This document shows, piece after piece, positions 1 through 12,401 of a DNA stretch of 64,000 nt (its first letter is position 1; each line of letters begins with the position of its first letter). The notes beneath the pieces were generated by a model. That model did no database searches, had not been told where the DNA came from, and saw nothing but the letters and a program-made list of their open reading frames with translations. This DNA is from Siderastrea siderea (taxonomy: Eukaryota; Cnidaria; Anthozoa; Scleractinia; Rhizangiidae). Location of the stretch: NCBI GenBank assembly GCA_964030785.1, contig OZ034966.1, positions 1,978,701 to 2,042,700 on the forward strand, written 5' to 3'. A program made the position numbers and the translations under genes.

Positions 1-1010
1 CGAAGATTTGTTTGGCCGAGCGAAAACCGGAAGTCTTCGGCAAGTAACCTAGGAAAAAAAAACAAGTAAAGTCCCAGGGGTATTAGACCCCGCCGGTGTT
101 CTCCCTCCCCTAGGGGTGCAAAATATATTACGGTCACTCAAGATACGAGCCCAAGTGGTGTAAATTTTTGAAGTTGGTAATTTATCGTACCTTTGACGTG
201 TTTGCTCCATTTTTCCCTAGGTCTTCTCTGCACCCTTCTCCCTGTGACAACATGAATCCCTGATAGTATAAACTTCTTTTCCATCCCTCATTTCCTGGTC
301 ATCAGCCTGTTCTAGCCTTCGCGAAGAAGAACGTGACGAAATATTTTGACCATAGCGTGACTCAGCTTCGTCACATTTTCACAGATTTATTGAAAAGAAC
401 CTTATCCTAAAATCTAAAGGAAACGGATATCTACTAAAAAAAACGTAAAATGGTATTTTTAGGCCATAATTCGATGAGTGATTTGGTCCAAGGAAAGAAC
501 TTTCCCCAATCGGCCACTGTGCTTCAATGACGTAATGTTTACTTGCTATGGCACGTAGCATGAATCGTTGGCTTTCAAAGCTTGCTAGCACCTTCGTCCT
601 TGCTCTCGTCGAAGAGAAGTTAACTCCGTTGAATTCCTTGTACTTTTGTACACAGATTTCCGTAAAGATTTTGGCGAAGCAAAGCAAAACTGCCTCAAAA
701 CGCTTGCATTTCACTGTTGAATATTTTACAGGCTCGGGTCGAGTAACGTGATTCAATTGATGCCTTTCAAAGCTTGCTAGCATCTTTGTCCTTGCTCTCG
801 TCGAAGAGACGTTTATGCCATTGTATCCCTAGTAATTTTCTACACCGTCTTTCATGAAGATTTTGGCGAATCGATCCTTAACGACTGAAGATAATGCTTA
901 TGTTGACTGAAAGTTTGCAATGCGTATGTATTTGGCCGAGGGAAGTCTGGGGCAAGTGACTACCCAAAAAATACGAAGGAAAAAAAACGGTATTACTGGA
1001 CCCTGTCGGC
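1..1010. repeat. Locally duplicated non-coding segment
   Basis: No gene is visible here. The stretch 570-680 (starting with the words tttcaaagcttgctagca and ending in attttggcgaa) returns at 766-871 with substitutions. The block 1-48 (a tttggccgag motif followed by aagt and ggcaagt) returns in shorter form at about 925-960. The region is therefore built from diverged direct duplications. Short open frames in it have no recognisable domain. Confidence 0.6.
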
Positions 1011-1023
1011 GCCATATCGGTGA

Positions 1024-1424
1024 TAGGCTCAGTCTCCAGCCGTGAGTGTCTCGATGCGCCCGCGATTCTCGCCACCTTCACGGCTGGGTGCACGGGTTTG
1101 GTTGCATGTCCGTGACGTCATTACAATTATAATAATTATGCAGACAATCCACAAGTCATTTGCTTATATTTTGTCTGTTTTTTTTGTATCGACTTGAAAA
1201 AAAGCGAAATGCGAAAAGTATGCCTGCAACGTCCTCCTAAAAGTGTGAAATTTCAAGAGAAAGACGAAATCCCGCTAAATTATGCAGCGCATTCTGCAGC
1301 GCGAATTTCAAGGGGCTTGTCTCTGATTGGTCAGTCCAAACAATAACCAAACCCGTGCGCCCAGCCGTGAAGGTGGCGAAAATCGCGGGCGCATCGAGAC
1401 ACTCACGGCTGGAGACTGAGCCTA
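1024..1424. mobile_element. Mutator-like fold-back MITE with 9-bp target duplication
   Basis: The arms 1024-1103 and 1345-1424 are inverted copies of about 80 bp with a few mismatches, both beginning TAGGCTCAGTCTCCAG. The element is flanked on both sides by the identical 9-bp direct repeat TATCGGTGA (1015-1023 and 1425-1433). Long inverted repeats with a 9-bp duplication are the hallmark of Mutator-like elements. The 240-bp core has no open frame of interest, so the element is non-autonomous. Confidence 0.75.
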
Positions 1425-2420
1425 TATCGGTGACGGCGGAGGAAAAATAAATCTTCAAAGCAGAGGGGTCATGCGCAATAATACGCCTCCTCTGAAAAAA
1501 CAAGGGCTTTCTTCCGGGCATGAGTAAACTTGCAGACATTCGTTGACCTTACGTTATCGTTAGCTAATCACCACGCCACGCATGCCTTACCATCATGAAC
1601 CAATCACCATGCAGTCTTTTATCACACCTCCCAATGCCCATTTGCATGCCTACTTTCACATCTCCCGAAACTTCCTTACAGCCACGGTTTGAACGAATTG
1701 AGATTTTTTGGTAAATACTGTGTATTCATACTGTAAGTAACTTATACGCAGGCTCCTCAAGAATGCCTTCTCGGGTTTTGGCCTCTGGGCTAACACCCTG
1801 CTGGGGCAATAAGTATAACTCTTCAGTCAGAACAATTCTTTACTATTGAAAAACGGAGACTATTAATAATTATTTGGTTTGTGGAATGCACTTTCTTTCC
1901 GGAGGTGGGTACTCAATAAAGTTTCGTAGGAGAGGCTCTGCCCGGTAGGTTCATGCCCTTCAATATACTAATCGGAGCAGTGTCTTTTTATATACCTTGA
2001 ACAAACATTGACCCTATTTATACCTCAAGAATGAGAAAATGAACTAAAAACAGATTACCGTGGGTTTCTAGCAGCTGGAATGCTTCAAGCTTCCGTCGAC
2101 TTCTTGCACTGTGATTTTTGCCAAAATTTTGTAACCCTTTTACCACTCACATTTTCCTACCCTATTTGTATACTGGAAACAAGAAAAAAAGTATCCCTTG
2201 TAGGCGAAGCCTCCCCGTACAGCCGACTATAGGAAGTACTCCCCCGGGATTGTCCTGAGAGTTAGACAGGACATACAATAGAATCCTTTTTCTGAAGTGG
2301 TAAATATTCGATGGATACAAACTACACATGAGAGGATAAAAATGATGCTAAAACAAACATTGATTTCAGACATTTTTTTATAGAGTATTTCCCTGTTTAG
2401 ACTTCTTGGATTTCTTTTAA
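1425..2420. other. No gene seen; part of a dispersed repeat
   Basis: This is intergenic or 5' intronic sequence. The part 1741-1815 (GGTTTTGGCCTCTGGGCTAA core followed by CCCTGC and GGGGCAA) resembles 61790-61850 at the other end of the window, so it belongs to a dispersed repeat family. Nothing else is supported. Confidence 0.45.
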
Positions 2421-3120
2421 GGTTACTCCGGACCTTCGTGGGTGTCCTCGGGGAAAAAATCGTGTGCGCGCCATTTTAAAGGAAACACGGCAAACTATAT
2501 ACCGTTGGAAAGCTTAATAAATGTAGATTTCGGAAAAAAATGTAAATTGCCGGTTTCTTCAGGTCCGCAAACAACCACGAAAATGACCATGTGTCATTCA
2601 ATTGAATTAATAGGGTATCAAATCCAAGTACATTGGCAAAATAACTGCACAGTGTTAATCGCAAAGCAACAATCATCAAAAGTGTGTCAGCATTTTTTGA
2701 TATTCTAACTGGTTAACTTTTAATTAATCTGTCAAGTTTGAGCAGCAAAGAATACGCGATGGGCATTGCATTGAAGAGCGTCACGGGTTAAATATTATAA
2801 ATTTCAAAAATGCCCGACACGCGTTTGTTTCACAACATCTAAGGAATGTTCAGGCCAAATTTTACAGAAATCTGCCGTATTTTGGTACCCTATTAATTCA
2901 TTTGTTTGATTGAAAGACGCATGGTCATTTTCGCGGTCATTTTTGCAATTTTCTTTTGTGGAATTAAAAAAAAAAACTGGCAATTCTTTTTTTTCCCCGA
3001 AATTTATATTTATTAAGCTTTCCAACGATATATAGTTTGCTGTGCTTTCCTTTAAAATGGCGCGCAAACTAATTTTTCCCGGCAGACGCGGGAGGACACT
3101 CGCGAAGGTCCGGAGTAACC
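2421..3120. mobile_element. Palindromic MITE, Harbinger-like (TAA target site)
   Basis: The two halves of this 700-bp block are imperfect inverted copies almost throughout. The left end starts GGTTACTCCGGACCTTCG and the right end closes with the complement (CGAAGGTCCGGAGTAACC). The trinucleotide TAA flanks both ends (2418-2420 and 3121-3123), fitting the TWA preference of PIF/Harbinger elements. No transposase is present. Its right end is 91 bp from the first CCP exon. Confidence 0.65.
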
Positions 3121-3211
3121 TAAAATTTCCAAGGATGTTACATTGTTATATGAGTTATGGTAAAATAAATAAAATTCTAATGATATTTGCGATTGTTATC
3201 TGTTGTCCTAG

Positions 3212-3379
3212 TTGTTCAGTGTGGTGATCCTGGAACACCCGTAAACGGAAAGCAGAATGTCGACGTATACGGCGGATCTGTGACGTTTATATGTGACAAA
3301 GATTACACTCTACAAGGGGCGTCCGAGATTCATTGTCAAGCTAACAAGACTTGGAGTGATTCTGTGCCCAAGTGCTTAG
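3212..3379 (+). CDS. Bf: CCP/sushi domain exon 1 of factor B-like gene
   Basis: 168 nt, phase 1 in and phase 1 out, bounded by tgtcctag and gtaagt. It encodes one complete CCP module of 56 residues with the four expected cysteines (QCGDP, FIC, IHC, PKC), the tryptophan before the last cysteine and the typical GY-like DYTLQG turn. CCP modules mediate C3b contact in factor B. An N-glycosylation sequon (NKT) precedes the tryptophan. Symmetric phase 1 exons are normal for this module. The acceptor rather than an upstream start is preferred because reading upstream in frame gives only a non-ATG extension. Confidence 0.88.
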
Positions 3380-6300
3380 GTAAGTATTATGATTAAACAG
3401 GGAAGTAGAAAAATAAATATAAGACAATAGACCTTTACTTGTTGCAGAGTAAGCACAGTTATTTTATCTTACATCAGTGTTACTCTAGATAACCTTTCTT
3501 GGGGCACATGAAATTGGGGCCGAATAATTACCCACGTTTTGCGCAGGAATCTGATTAAAGAGATTAAAGTGCCTTACTGTGGGAAAAGTTTTAGAACATG
3601 GCTCCATTCCGAGCATACCAGAAGAAGGTTCAAACAAGCAAAATACTCTTGCTGCATTCGCCTACTTCGGCAGCCATTTTATCTTTCGACAGGCTGACAT
3701 TTTAGCAGTCTCTACCTAATGTCGTGTTCCCTCCCAATAAGTTAACGATGTACCCCCGCATTTTATTTCATATTCACAAAATCATAAAAACATAATTTAT
3801 CCCCGCGCACTTTGATCCGATTCCTGGGTCAAAAAACGGGTAATTCGGTCTCCATCACATTTTTAAAACGAGGGCAATTCTTTTTCAACGTATGCAAGTA
3901 CGTAGGCTGGAGTATTTCTCCTTCGCAGGACACAATAGTAAATAGTTTGAGTTTATTTTGCCCCCGTTTCCCACGTGAGACTTGGATACAAAACAAACAT
4001 CCGATGACCTCGGAGTCATGTTAAAATGTGCCATAATATGTTAAACTTATTAACCTCTTGATGTTGTTTGTATTTTTGCATCGTGTACTTGTAAGAAAAC
4101 TCGTTTGAGCCTATAAAGTCATCTCAAACGTTTTATTTTAGCTAAATAACTCCGAACTGTACACAGGATCCGACCACGAGGTTCGACACTATTATGACAT
4201 CATGTAAAGCTCATGAAATGTCCTCTTCTGTTATTCCTTGTGTAACACTGCACAAAACGTCCTCTTCTCTACACTATCCTCTCTCTTAAAAAAGGGCGAA
4301 TCTCCGGATTCACGGAAAGTACTTAAAGAGTGCAACAATGTCACAGTAACAAGTTCAGATCATAAGCAAAAACCAAGAAATCTAAAGAAAATTATCAATG
4401 TCCTCTTATCGCTCGAGCCTTCTTTAACAATTTCGGCTTCAGTTTCTTAATCCGGTCTTTTTCCATGACTGCTTATCCTCCAGCGGTCGTATGCTGTCAA
4501 CAATTTGCTGTAGGCTATTGAGAATCCATTCTCCATAACGGTCCGGGGGTCTTCTCATTCGCACTGGTCTTTGACTCTGGAGGGCAGACTCTTCTTCCGC
4601 TCTTTCGTAATCATGTTTACTTCCTTCCTCCTCACCAATGGGGTTAGCTGGAACAGTTTCGCTACTTCACTCTTGAGGAATAGCGGCATCCATCTGCGTA
4701 TCCACAACAAGGTCACTGCCTTCGGTACCTGGTGCTTCTACTGAATGGTCACGTTCCACATCCGTTTCCACACAGCTAGGATGGATAACATCATCTGACT
4801 GGGAACCACAAATCTCTGGTGTAGCAGGATGTTGCATTGACATCACCATCCATCAGCTCACTCTCCTCTCCATCTGTACTCACAACCACTTCCTCTCCGC
4901 CTTCTAGTACTGACCGCGGACGTTTCCCTTCTATACCTTCCACGGGGGATGCATTGCCAATACCACCGTTAGCTGGGGTGTCCACTGCTTCTTCCTGTCT
5001 TCTCTGATACAACCGTAAGTTGTTAAAATGAACCACACTGGATCTCCTCGACCACCCTGCAATTTTTGTACCGCGGTAAGTAACCTCTGTGACTCGGGAT
5101 AAGATCTCGAAGGGACCATCTCATTGTCGGTGAAACTTGCCGGCTTCACCTGGCCTCAGCTGAGGGTGTAACGCCAGACTAAATCTCCGGGCTGATAGAC
5201 AGTATGCTTCACTCCCTTGTCGTAAGCATCCTATTGGCGTCGTTGGGCGAACTTCATATTCTGCCGGACATCCTGGTATGCACCTTCTAAATTTTTCCGA
5301 AGGTCGGCAACAAATCTGTGGAAGCATGGACGCTACTGCGATAAGCCATCCTGCAATAATCCAGGTGTTCACCCCAGCTCTCCGGGCAACTCTACATTTC
5401 AACATACTCTTGAGGGTCTTGTGAATGTTCTCAACTTGCCCGTTGCCTTCTAGATAATACGCAGTCGACCGGGTTTTTTGATCTCTAACATATGGCACAT
5501 CTCCTCGAAAACCTTTGACTCAAACTGTCGACCTTGATCACTGTGAATGCTATGGGGCACACCGAATCTGCAGATCCAGTTCGTTACCAGCTCCTTTGCA
5601 CAGGTTGTGGCACGCTGGTTAGGAATTGGAAATGCTTCAATCCACTTAGTAAAACTGCACTGCACAGTTAAAATGTAGCGATTTCCGCTTCGTGTCCGGG
5701 GTAATGGCCCAACTATGTTGATGTGGATTCTTTGCATCGGGTTTCCACAGGGGAATGGCTGCAGACGTGCTCTTGGTTTTGGTCTGAACTTACACTTGGC
5801 ACATGTACGGCATCCATGGCAATACCGGTGAACTTCCTTAGTCAAGCCAGGCCTCCAGAACCTTGCACTCATCTTCTTAAGAGTCTTCATTCTTCCCAAA
5901 TGGGCACCTGCTGGACCATCATGGACTTCGTTAAGTGCTTTCTTAACCAAACTTTGTGGCAAAAACCAGGCGCTGCCTTGCCGAGGAGGTATTTTCAGGC
6001 GACTGAAGATAGAGTACACTTTCTTCCAGCTGTAACAATTCAAATTGTGCCCAAATTGCTCGAGCGGTCCAACTATATTGGCTAAAGCTCCTCAGTAGTC
6101 GGCTTCGTCCACGCTCGCGACAGCTGCTCCACAACCAGGCCGATATCAGGGTCTCCTCTCTGTGCTTGCGCAACCGCTTCGTTTAACCACATGGCTTCCT
6201 CATCACACCTTTCAACAGTTAGTAACTCTCCTGCAATAGCAGCTACCTAGGGACGGGTTGATGAAACACAGAATGGACAATGCCCATGGTTTCGTCCATG

Positions 6301-9300
6301 TTAATGCATGGTGGTTAGTTCGTATGCAGAACCACCGTCCCAGCAAATAGTAACGGAAATGGTCAACGTAGGTGACTAGAGCCAACATTTCCAGTCGAGT
6401 GGCACAATAGTTCTTCTCATGTTTGTTTAAAGAGCGACTCCCAGATGCAATCACTCGCTCGGACTCATCAGGCTGCCAGGTGTTGGCTAGCATCGGTGTC
6501 AAGTATGAATGACCCTGCACTGGGGCTAAAATCTGGGTACGCTTGGCTAGCATCGGTGTCAAGTATGAATGACCCTGCACTGGGGCGAAAATCTGGGTAC
6601 GCTAAGACTGGTGCGCTGACCAGCCGATGTTTCAGCTCTTCAAAGGCAGACTGCTGCTCTTGTTGCTAATTAAAAGGTGTGTTCTTACTACACAATTTGT
6701 AGAGTGGTTCGGCAATGATAGGGAATCCGGAAATGAACCGACGGTAGTAGCTAGCGAGACTGAGGAAACGTCGAAGCTCTTTTACATCAAGTGGCGTTGC
6801 CCAAGTTTTAACAGCCTTACCTTTCTCTGGGTATGTCTTTATCCCATCAGAGGAAACGACGTGTCCTAGAAATGTAACTTCTCTCTTCAGGAACTGGCAC
6901 TTGATTGGCTTCAACTTTAAACCAGCTGCTCGAACTCTGTTGAAGTCTAACCGTAGGCAGTGAAGATAGTCCTCGAATGTAGGAGTCCAGATGATGATAT
7001 TATCCATGTACACAAGGCAATGTGTCCAAGTGAGTCCACTGAGTGCCAGGTTCATCAATCTCGTTAAGCTTGACGGCCCGTTCGTCAAGCCAAAGGGCAT
7101 GACTCACCACTGAAATTGTCCCCGATGAGTAGAAAATGCCGTCTCGGACCTATCCTCTTCCTTCACCTGCATCTGCCAATAGCCAGAGGCCAAATCGAGG
7201 CACGAAAACCATTAAGCACCACCCAGAGCTTCCAAGAAATCATCAGTTCGAGGTAGAGGAACGGCTTCTTTTCCGTGCTCTGGTTAAGAATCCGAAAGTC
7301 GATACACATGCGGCACGAGCCATCATGCTTCCGAGCCAAAACAATAGGGCTGCTCACGGACTTTGAGGCGGTTCAACTCTACCATTAGCTAAGAGTTCAT
7401 CCAGTTACTGGTCAATGATCACTCTTTGGTGCGGGAGAATACGGCGTGGTGGTTGCTTGATTGGGGCACAATCGTCTGTGTTAATTTCATGCTCCATTAG
7501 GTCAGACTTCCCTAAATCAGAACTGTTCATTGCAAAATTGTCCTCATACTCTTTTACTAGGGACAAGAATTGTTCCTTTTGGCCCTCTGAAAGCCCTTCC
7601 AGGTTTTGGTGTTTACAAATTGATCTCCACTTTTCTCCCTCGTTCTGTGTCTGTTCACTTTCCCCCATTGTCATGCCAATAGTTGAACAGAATGGCTTGG
7701 AGGTACTTCCCGATTCTGGTTCAACTTCAATGGGAATGGCATTACCATTCACCCTGCTAACGGGGTGATACTCAACAGGGACACCTGAACGCATTTTGAT
7801 TGGTCTGTCAGAGAAGTTGGCAACTCGAACAAGGCTTGCCCCGCCCTTGGAACTGCTAGGGAACGAGCTATGCAAATGTATGATTTTCCTCTTAGTTCCT
7901 TTGAGGCCAATAGGATCCCAGGGCTTCCAGTGTTTTCTTTATATCCATCTTCTAATCTAGCTCCTAACACATTTTTAGTTCCAGGCTCTACTTCCACTTC
8001 AGGACACTGAAAAATTCTACAAACACTAGGCGTTACCTTGCAGTACCTGATTGGGATTTCGCATCTGCCACAACAAAGGTTCCTGGGTCACAGTGAATTT
8101 GACATCCATAGTGCTGAAAAAAATCTGACCCCAGAATGCAATGCAATTATGGGCGAGACTTCAAGCAATCATGACAGTTCAGGAGCAGTCCATGTTTTCT
8201 ATGCAAAATCCAAGTTCAGTTTCTTCTAAAACAGTCAGTTTATTTCCATTTGCAGTAGTTAATTTTCCTGTCACTGTCTTTAGCTTTGAAACAGGTCCAC
8301 CCTTCTTCCACGTGTTCTCACTTAACACACTAACAGTAGCCCCCGTGTCCAACAATACACAAGTTAAACAACGATTCACGACTCCAGTACTATGCAATCG
8401 TGGCCAATTGGCAAGGAACACTTAGCCTTTTCTTAATCTTTTCGTGAGCAATTTGAACATAGGCGATAACATAAACCCCCCAAAAGCACTTTACAAATTT
8501 CTTTACACCGCTCCCCCTAAACAATGTTGAAGTACAGAAACTGTACAAGATATCCGAGTTGTGTTCGACTCTTGACAGTCAACATTGTTTAAGGGGGAAG
8601 GAGAGTAGATATATTGACGTATTACTAAAAATTTGGCTTAGTGCCCCAAACGCTCTGGCCAGGATCGTAGATCCCTGAGTATGTTATGGTTGAAACTACA
8701 ATGTCATTTGTGGGTCTACTATAATTTGTCTTATGGACATCACTGTCTGACAGGACCACACGGACTGATCCTACGGGGACTGTCTGGCCCTTGGCAGGCC
8801 CCGAGCTCCGTTTCCCGTCATTTTAGCTGGGCAATTCACGTCCATAATGGCCTGGTCTGCGCCTAGTGTAACACACCAGCTCATCTCTTCGTCTGGGGGC
8901 TGCTGCGGACTTGGTTTCTGTTTTTCTTTCTAGTTCACGAATTTCGTCATTCATGCCCAGAACTCACTCCATTAACTCATGTATCTCAGCTGAAATATTC
9001 TCATCGCCAGCCGTAGCGCCAACAACAGTTTTTTTCTTCTCAAGAGCGGGTGCGGCTCGACAAGCCTTCAAGGCACTTTCCATTTGACGAACAATACGTA
9101 CAGCTTCCGGCTGGTTCATGAAAACTCTCTCTCGCATGTCATTGCTGATTGCAACTCCTTGGATAAACTTGTCTCTCGGCAATTCCACTTTAGACGAATA
9201 GGCCGCCTCTGGGTAAGCGTTTTCGACCAACTCCATTAAGCTATCAGCAAATCCATCGAAATCTTCATATGGCTTTTGGCATCGTGCCTGCAACTGCCAA

Positions 9301-12300
9301 ACTGAGCCGTCAATTATTCGAACGATAGCGATTCCAAGAGTTTGAGCAGCTCAACAGCTTTGTAGGCCGGTTGATCTAGCAGAGAGAGCAAATACGCGCA
9401 GTGATCCGACGGTTTGATATGCACGAGATTTGCGTATTGCAGAAATTGAGAAAGCCACGTTTTAAAACTTTTACCCATCTAGTAAACACGCAGAGCTCTC
9501 ACATTCCTCTTCACTTCGATACCCTTGCTTGTGAAAGGGTATTAACCAGTTGCTGAAGGTCACTGGTCCCTTCGTTTGGCCCGATTTTCGATGATTTCGT
9601 TTGCTGCTGTTGCTGTGGTTGACCCGGCGTAAGCTCTGTCGGTTCACCGAATTCCAGTTTCGGTAGGCCGCCTTCGGCGCCGAGGGGCATTTTCTTGTCT
9701 TCCTTGCTCATGATAGCTCGTTTCTCAATCCCAGTTCGCTGCCACCAATGTAATAAACTCATTTGAGCCTATGAAGTCGTCTCAACCGTTTTATTTTAGC
9801 TTAATAACTCCGAACTGTATACAGGTTCGACACTATTCTTACATCATGCAAAGCTCACAAAATGTCCTCTTCTGTTATTCCTTGTGTAACACACACAAAA
9901 CGTTCTCTTCTCTACATACCGATAAAATATTTTTAAAATACCAATTCTTTTACTCGCTTGGTTGTTTACTTTAACAGCCCCTTGCCCGGACCCTTATGCC
10001 GCTTATCGAGGAATCAGGATCAGACAAGTCTTTCGTCATTACCAAACAGCTACGTTCACTTGTCCCAAAAATTACGTCATGGAGGGCGTTTCTGTCATTA
10101 AGTGCTCAGACGGCAAATGGAGCAATAAGACACCAAATTGTAAAAGTAAGTGCTGTGCGCATGTAAAATAGTCTAGTTGTTATACATTACCATGATATGA
10201 CATATATGTAAAGGTAATTTAAAGTTTGAATTCAATTCAATTCAATTCAATTTCGAACGACCTTTAAAATCACAAGGCATTTTTTTCAAATGAACTTTTC
10301 AAATTTGTTCCGTTATTCACAGGAATGTTAAGGGTCTTTTTGTCCCCCCCCCCCCCCTTCCCCCCATTTTTGTGGTTAAAGTGCACCCTAACCCCTAAAT
10401 TTTCTTCGGTTAAATAAATTCTGTTATCATCTGGAACATTTCTTCGCAAAAATGTTTTGATTTGGTTAAATTCTCGATTTTCTGTGACCTGTTAAATTAA
10501 GCAAAAATTTGGTTCAAGTCCGAGTAAGAGGAACCTGGGGCGAGCCGTTGTTGTGACGTCAGATAAAGAACCAAGAATTCCACGCCGCTTGGTTTTTAGC
10601 TGTGTTTCTCTGACTTTATTTGTTGACCGCAGCCTTCTGACCTTCTAGCTAATTCGAACAAAGTCATAGTATAACTAAAATTCCAGTGTTGTAATCCAAA
10701 GCAGATACTGAGACGAGCTACGCGGGTTCTGCTGATTTGTAGATGAATTTTAGCTCTGAATACGAGATAGATGCGGAACACGAAATCGACAGTACACCGA
10801 CAAATGATGAAGTAAGTGCCGTCCTAGCCATATCTGCTAATAACCCGCTAACCAACTAAGAATGAATCGCTCAATGCAAAAAGGGAATAAAGGCAAACTA
10901 AGAACTGGAACAGCAAATAAAGCAACGATTGGCCTTGGAGGGTCGTGAAGAAGCCGGAATGATGAGCTTCGCCCGTGAGTGTTTACATTTTATTTCGCAC
11001 GTTCGGTCTTCACGTTTGGTCTTGGTTTTCCTGCTCTCCGCTTCTCGCATTTGAGATTTATATTCAAGCTGAGGGAATCTCTTATAGAAATGAAGATTTT
11101 AATAAAGCATTCCTTTCTTCATTTATTTATTTTACATAGAAGTAAATGTGGAAACTGCGATATTACTTACGTCTTGTCCATTTCTGTAACCAGCATTAAC
11201 GATAACAACAATTTGTAACACTAGTGAATCAGGAAGGCAATTGACGAGAATTATAAGTACGAGAGTTTGTTAGTATCGGTTCAACTGAGATTATCTTACC
11301 AATAGTTTTTCTTGCTTCAACGTGCGAGCCATTCTCGTCCCCAGAGCTACGCGGCTTTTTTTAAATTACGTCTCTTGTAGCTCTGGTAACGGCCAAAAAT
11401 TTATTTTTTTTGATTGGCCGATTCAAACTGTATGCGCAATAACGTTAAAATTTTTTGGCTTCTACGCATAACGTTTTATTTCCGGTTGAATTAATCAGGC
11501 ATTAATTAATATATTGACTTGAACAATTTTCACGCAAAGAATGTGGCTAAGGGCAGATTAAGCGAGCAAATTTTTGCTGTTTGGTTAAGCACGTAATAAT
11601 TCAAAGTGTTAGAGATTGTCGCTAAATGTCAGCGATTCTTTTCTCGCTACAGCATTTTCTACAAAACTACAGCTTGTCCATAAATGAACTTACATGTAAC
11701 TGTCTCATCAACTTTTGTAATGACCTCTTGATGTCGATGTTTAAAAACTTGGGTGCAAATGCTTCTGGAAATTTTCGATGGGGTAAAACGTAATACATTG
11801 TAGCATTGAGTGGCGAAACGATAAGTGTACAGTTGACATTCTCACACATCAGAAACCAGACGAATGTAATAAAATAACTGTACAATTCAGTATAATGCAA
11901 ATGCAATACGTTTATTCAGGCAAGATACAAATCCAAACCCCGTGAGCAAAATGCAGGGACAATCGTTCTTCTGAACAACTACGGCACGAAAGGCAGCTTC
12001 TTAAAGTTGTTCCTTTTAAAGCTCCAGGTTTTCAGCTAATTGCAGGAGATTTAGAAGGTCCCCAACAGCTTTTAGTCGAGCTGAGACCATAACTCGATCG
12101 ATAGGAATTCAAATTTCTCGGCTGTTGTCAGAATCGTCATGCAGAGCTCCACGGACGGGAAGAGAGCAGGCGCAATAGCACCTTAACGAATTAGACATGC
12201 GCTACCGGATGTCGTGAATTTCACGACAGCCGGTAATGGCTGATACCAGAGCCCTACGATCCCACCGCTAACAGAACAGATCGTAGGCTCTGGGAACGAG

Positions 12301-12339
12301 AATGCGTGCGAGCAGTTTCCTCAGATCCTACGCGCGAGC

Positions 12340-12401
<62 letters not shown>

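Larger units (their letters stand above)
4090..9916 (-). mobile_element. Degraded Ty3/gypsy LTR retrotransposon
   Basis: The element reads on the minus strand, opposite to the host gene, in intron 1. Order along its own strand is LTR, gag, protease, reverse transcriptase, RNase H, integrase, LTR, which is the Ty3/gypsy order. The LTRs begin TGTAA and end CTACA. Every coding part is interrupted by stops or frameshifts, key active-site residues are altered, and the two LTRs differ by an indel of about 14 bp, so this is an old dead copy. Flanks GTACT and TACCG do not give a clean target duplication. Its outer end is 61 bp from the CCP2 exon. Confidence 0.9.

Noticed and set aside
3187..3211. Start of translation just upstream of CCP1
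   Set aside because: The in-frame upstream codon is TTG, and the tgtcctag acceptor with phase 1 fits an internal exon.
4086..9920. Target-site duplication of the Ty3 element
   Set aside because: Flanks GTACT and TACCG share at most three bases, so a duplication cannot be claimed.
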